A DNA stretch of 64,000 nucleotides. Source: Maea johnstoni (taxonomy: Eukaryota > Annelida > Polychaeta > Spionida > Magelonidae). The stretch is from positions 58,726,917 to 58,790,916 of the forward strand of contig OZ012686.1 in NCBI GenBank assembly GCA_963942565.1, in the 5' to 3' direction. Positions 63,501 to 64,000 of this stretch are shown piece after piece. The position numbers were made by a program, and so were the translations under genes. Below the pieces are notes generated by a model that worked only from the letters and a program-made list of their open reading frames with translations, was not told where the DNA came from and ran no database searches. How positions within the stretch are numbered: the first letter of the stretch is position 1; every line of letters starts with the position of its first letter.

Positions 63501-63828
63501 CAGAGATAAAGGTGGGCTTCATATTTTTTTGTGCTGATATTCTAATTTTATCTAGCCCCTCAGGGCTACTCACAGGTAGAATTTACTAGCCCTGACTTTC
63601 AATAACTAGCCCGGGGCTACAGGGCTAGCCTTAACGTCGAGCCCTGCTTTTTCTTTGCTGTGCCATATGAGTGATTGGTTATAAGGTTTGTTTTTTGTTT
63701 CAGGTTCGCTAAGAAGAATGACTTGCCTGTGCTGGAGCATGTGACTCTGCCACGGGTCGGTGCCATGAAGACAGTGTGTGACGTTTTATCACCCTGCTCC
63801 CCCACAAATAACGGCCCTCTCTCATCAG
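54528..63828 (+). CDS. LPGAT1: LPGAT1-type lysophospholipid acyltransferase (3' end outside window)
   Basis: Membrane acyltransferase of the PlsC/LPLAT family; vertebrate LPGAT1 acylates lysophospholipids in the ER. Exons: 54528-54850 (5' UTR, ATG at 54622 in a CCACCATGT context), 60737-60954, 61693-61829, 63704-63828; phases 1, 0, 2, 1 agree. The visible protein is 236 residues of roughly 370. The N-terminus [19 protein letters not shown] leads into hydrophobic membrane-anchor stretches (residues about 10-42 and 57-75). The catalytic HX4D motif is NHQATGD in exon 2, with GDFF at its end; exon 3 has the YPEGGF substrate motif; exon 4 has VTLPRVGA (motif IV). A TTTTCAG acceptor precedes 54528, so at least one non-coding exon lies upstream. 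Intron 1 is 5.4 kb and ends in the decoy-exon array. Two copies of one MITE family lie in the introns after exons 2 and 3. Confidence 0.95.
54851..60208 (+). other. LPGAT1 intron 1, 5.4 kb
   Basis: Bounded by GTAAGC at 54851 and the first of five TTTCAG acceptors at 60208. Holds the 108-bp duplication at 59.3 kb and a C19 run (60121-60139) about 70 bases before the first acceptor. Short open frames at 56.6-56.95 kb and 57.3 kb show no family features. Confidence 0.75.
59296..59512. repeat. Two-copy tandem duplication, ~108 bp (LPGAT1 intron 1)
   Basis: Two adjacent copies starting near 59296 and 59404 share GATGCC, ATGACTTGG, CCATTATTAC and CAATGGCTAG. About 75 percent alike by eye. Confidence 0.65.
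60209..60736 (+). repeat. Four tandem partial copies of LPGAT1 exon 2 with their own 3' splice sites
   Basis: Copies begin at 60209, 60342, 60473 and 60604, and the intact exon begins at 60737; spacing is 133, 131, 131 and 133 bases. Each copy has a TGTTTCAG acceptor followed by the first 100 or so bases of exon 2, including the HX4D motif NHQATGD. It then departs from the exon after codons for IMSL and runs directly into TGA. A short spacer (TATTGACCGCTCTAT) with a branch-point-like TTGAC leads to the next acceptor. Copies differ at only one or two bases, so the array is young or homogenised. No plausible donor ends a copy. Using any of the first four acceptors would give a protein ending at IMSL. 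Confidence 0.93.
61177..61530 (+). mobile_element. MITE of the CAGGGCTC family, long type, copy B (LPGAT1 intron)
   Basis: Same length (354) and interior as copy A, including CCCACCTTTGGCTCTGCATA. Flanked by GAATA on both sides. Confidence 0.92.
62286..62374. repeat. (CA)n with a C28 run
   Basis: CA repeats on both sides of an uninterrupted run of 28 C (62313-62340), in the LPGAT1 intron after exon 3. Confidence 0.95.
63282..63646 (-). mobile_element. MITE of the CAGGGCTC family, long type, copy C (LPGAT1 intron)
   Basis: Inverted relative to copies A and B; 365 bases. Flanked by CTTTT on both sides. Lies about 55 bases before the exon at 63704, so it sets the upstream limit of that exon's branch-point region. 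Confidence 0.92.
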
Positions 63829-64000
63829 GTAAGATAATAACTCTGTTAGAGACAGGTAATTATTCTCTAAATTACTGGTAAGGTATTGTGTTAGATACAG
63901 ATAATGTATTCTCTAAATTACTGGTTAGATATTACGTTAGTTACCTGTAGGTATTCTGTAGGTAACAGTTTATATACTTGTATACATTTGTATAACAGTT

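Overview
This 64-kb window is animal nuclear DNA. It is AT-rich, with genes split into short exons by long introns that have GT-AG splice sites, and it is full of microsatellites, minisatellites, LINE pieces and small inverted-repeat transposons. The protein and repeat content suggests an invertebrate, possibly a marine deuterostome, but the sequence alone does not name the species. I see no operons, tRNA or rRNA genes, CRISPR arrays, or LTR or virus-like elements.

Three host genes are supported. (1) About 3.4-13.2 kb, plus strand: a mitochondrial carrier of the SLC25A45/47/48 group. Three exons are visible; the first coding exon is not found, and the middle exon carries two apparent one-base losses. 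(2) 28.5-35.1 kb, minus strand: fumarate hydratase (FH). Eight exons give 463 residues through to the stop, and only the first exon (start and mitochondrial leader) is missing. (3) 54.5 kb to the right edge, plus strand: LPGAT1, a membrane-bound lysophospholipid acyltransferase. Four coding exons are visible and the 3' part lies outside the window. The carrier and FH converge across about 15 kb of repeats (13.2-28.5 kb). FH and LPGAT1 diverge across about 19 kb (35.1-54.5 kb) that must hold their promoters and first exons.

Repeat layout: a CR1/L2-like LINE piece at 5.5-6.2 kb. A 5'-truncated L1-type LINE at 7.6-10.0 kb sits inside a small inverted-repeat element, which itself sits in (TA)n inside the carrier intron. 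A 1.46-kb element with Harbinger-like ends at 13.3-14.7 kb holds a 71/52-bp minisatellite. Two hairpins lie at 15.1-15.6 kb. A 4-kb inverted satellite structure with a nested LINE spans 20.1-24.2 kb. An 84-bp (28-codon) minisatellite at 35.5-37.4 kb is split by a hAT-type MITE. One DNA element family with 5-bp target duplications has five members, and a second with hAT-like 8-bp duplications has two to four.

The most unusual structure is in LPGAT1. The 5' half of the exon carrying the acyltransferase HX4D motif, together with its 3' splice site, is repeated four times head to tail just before the intact exon. Each extra copy ends in an in-frame stop, which makes a ladder of decoy splice acceptors.
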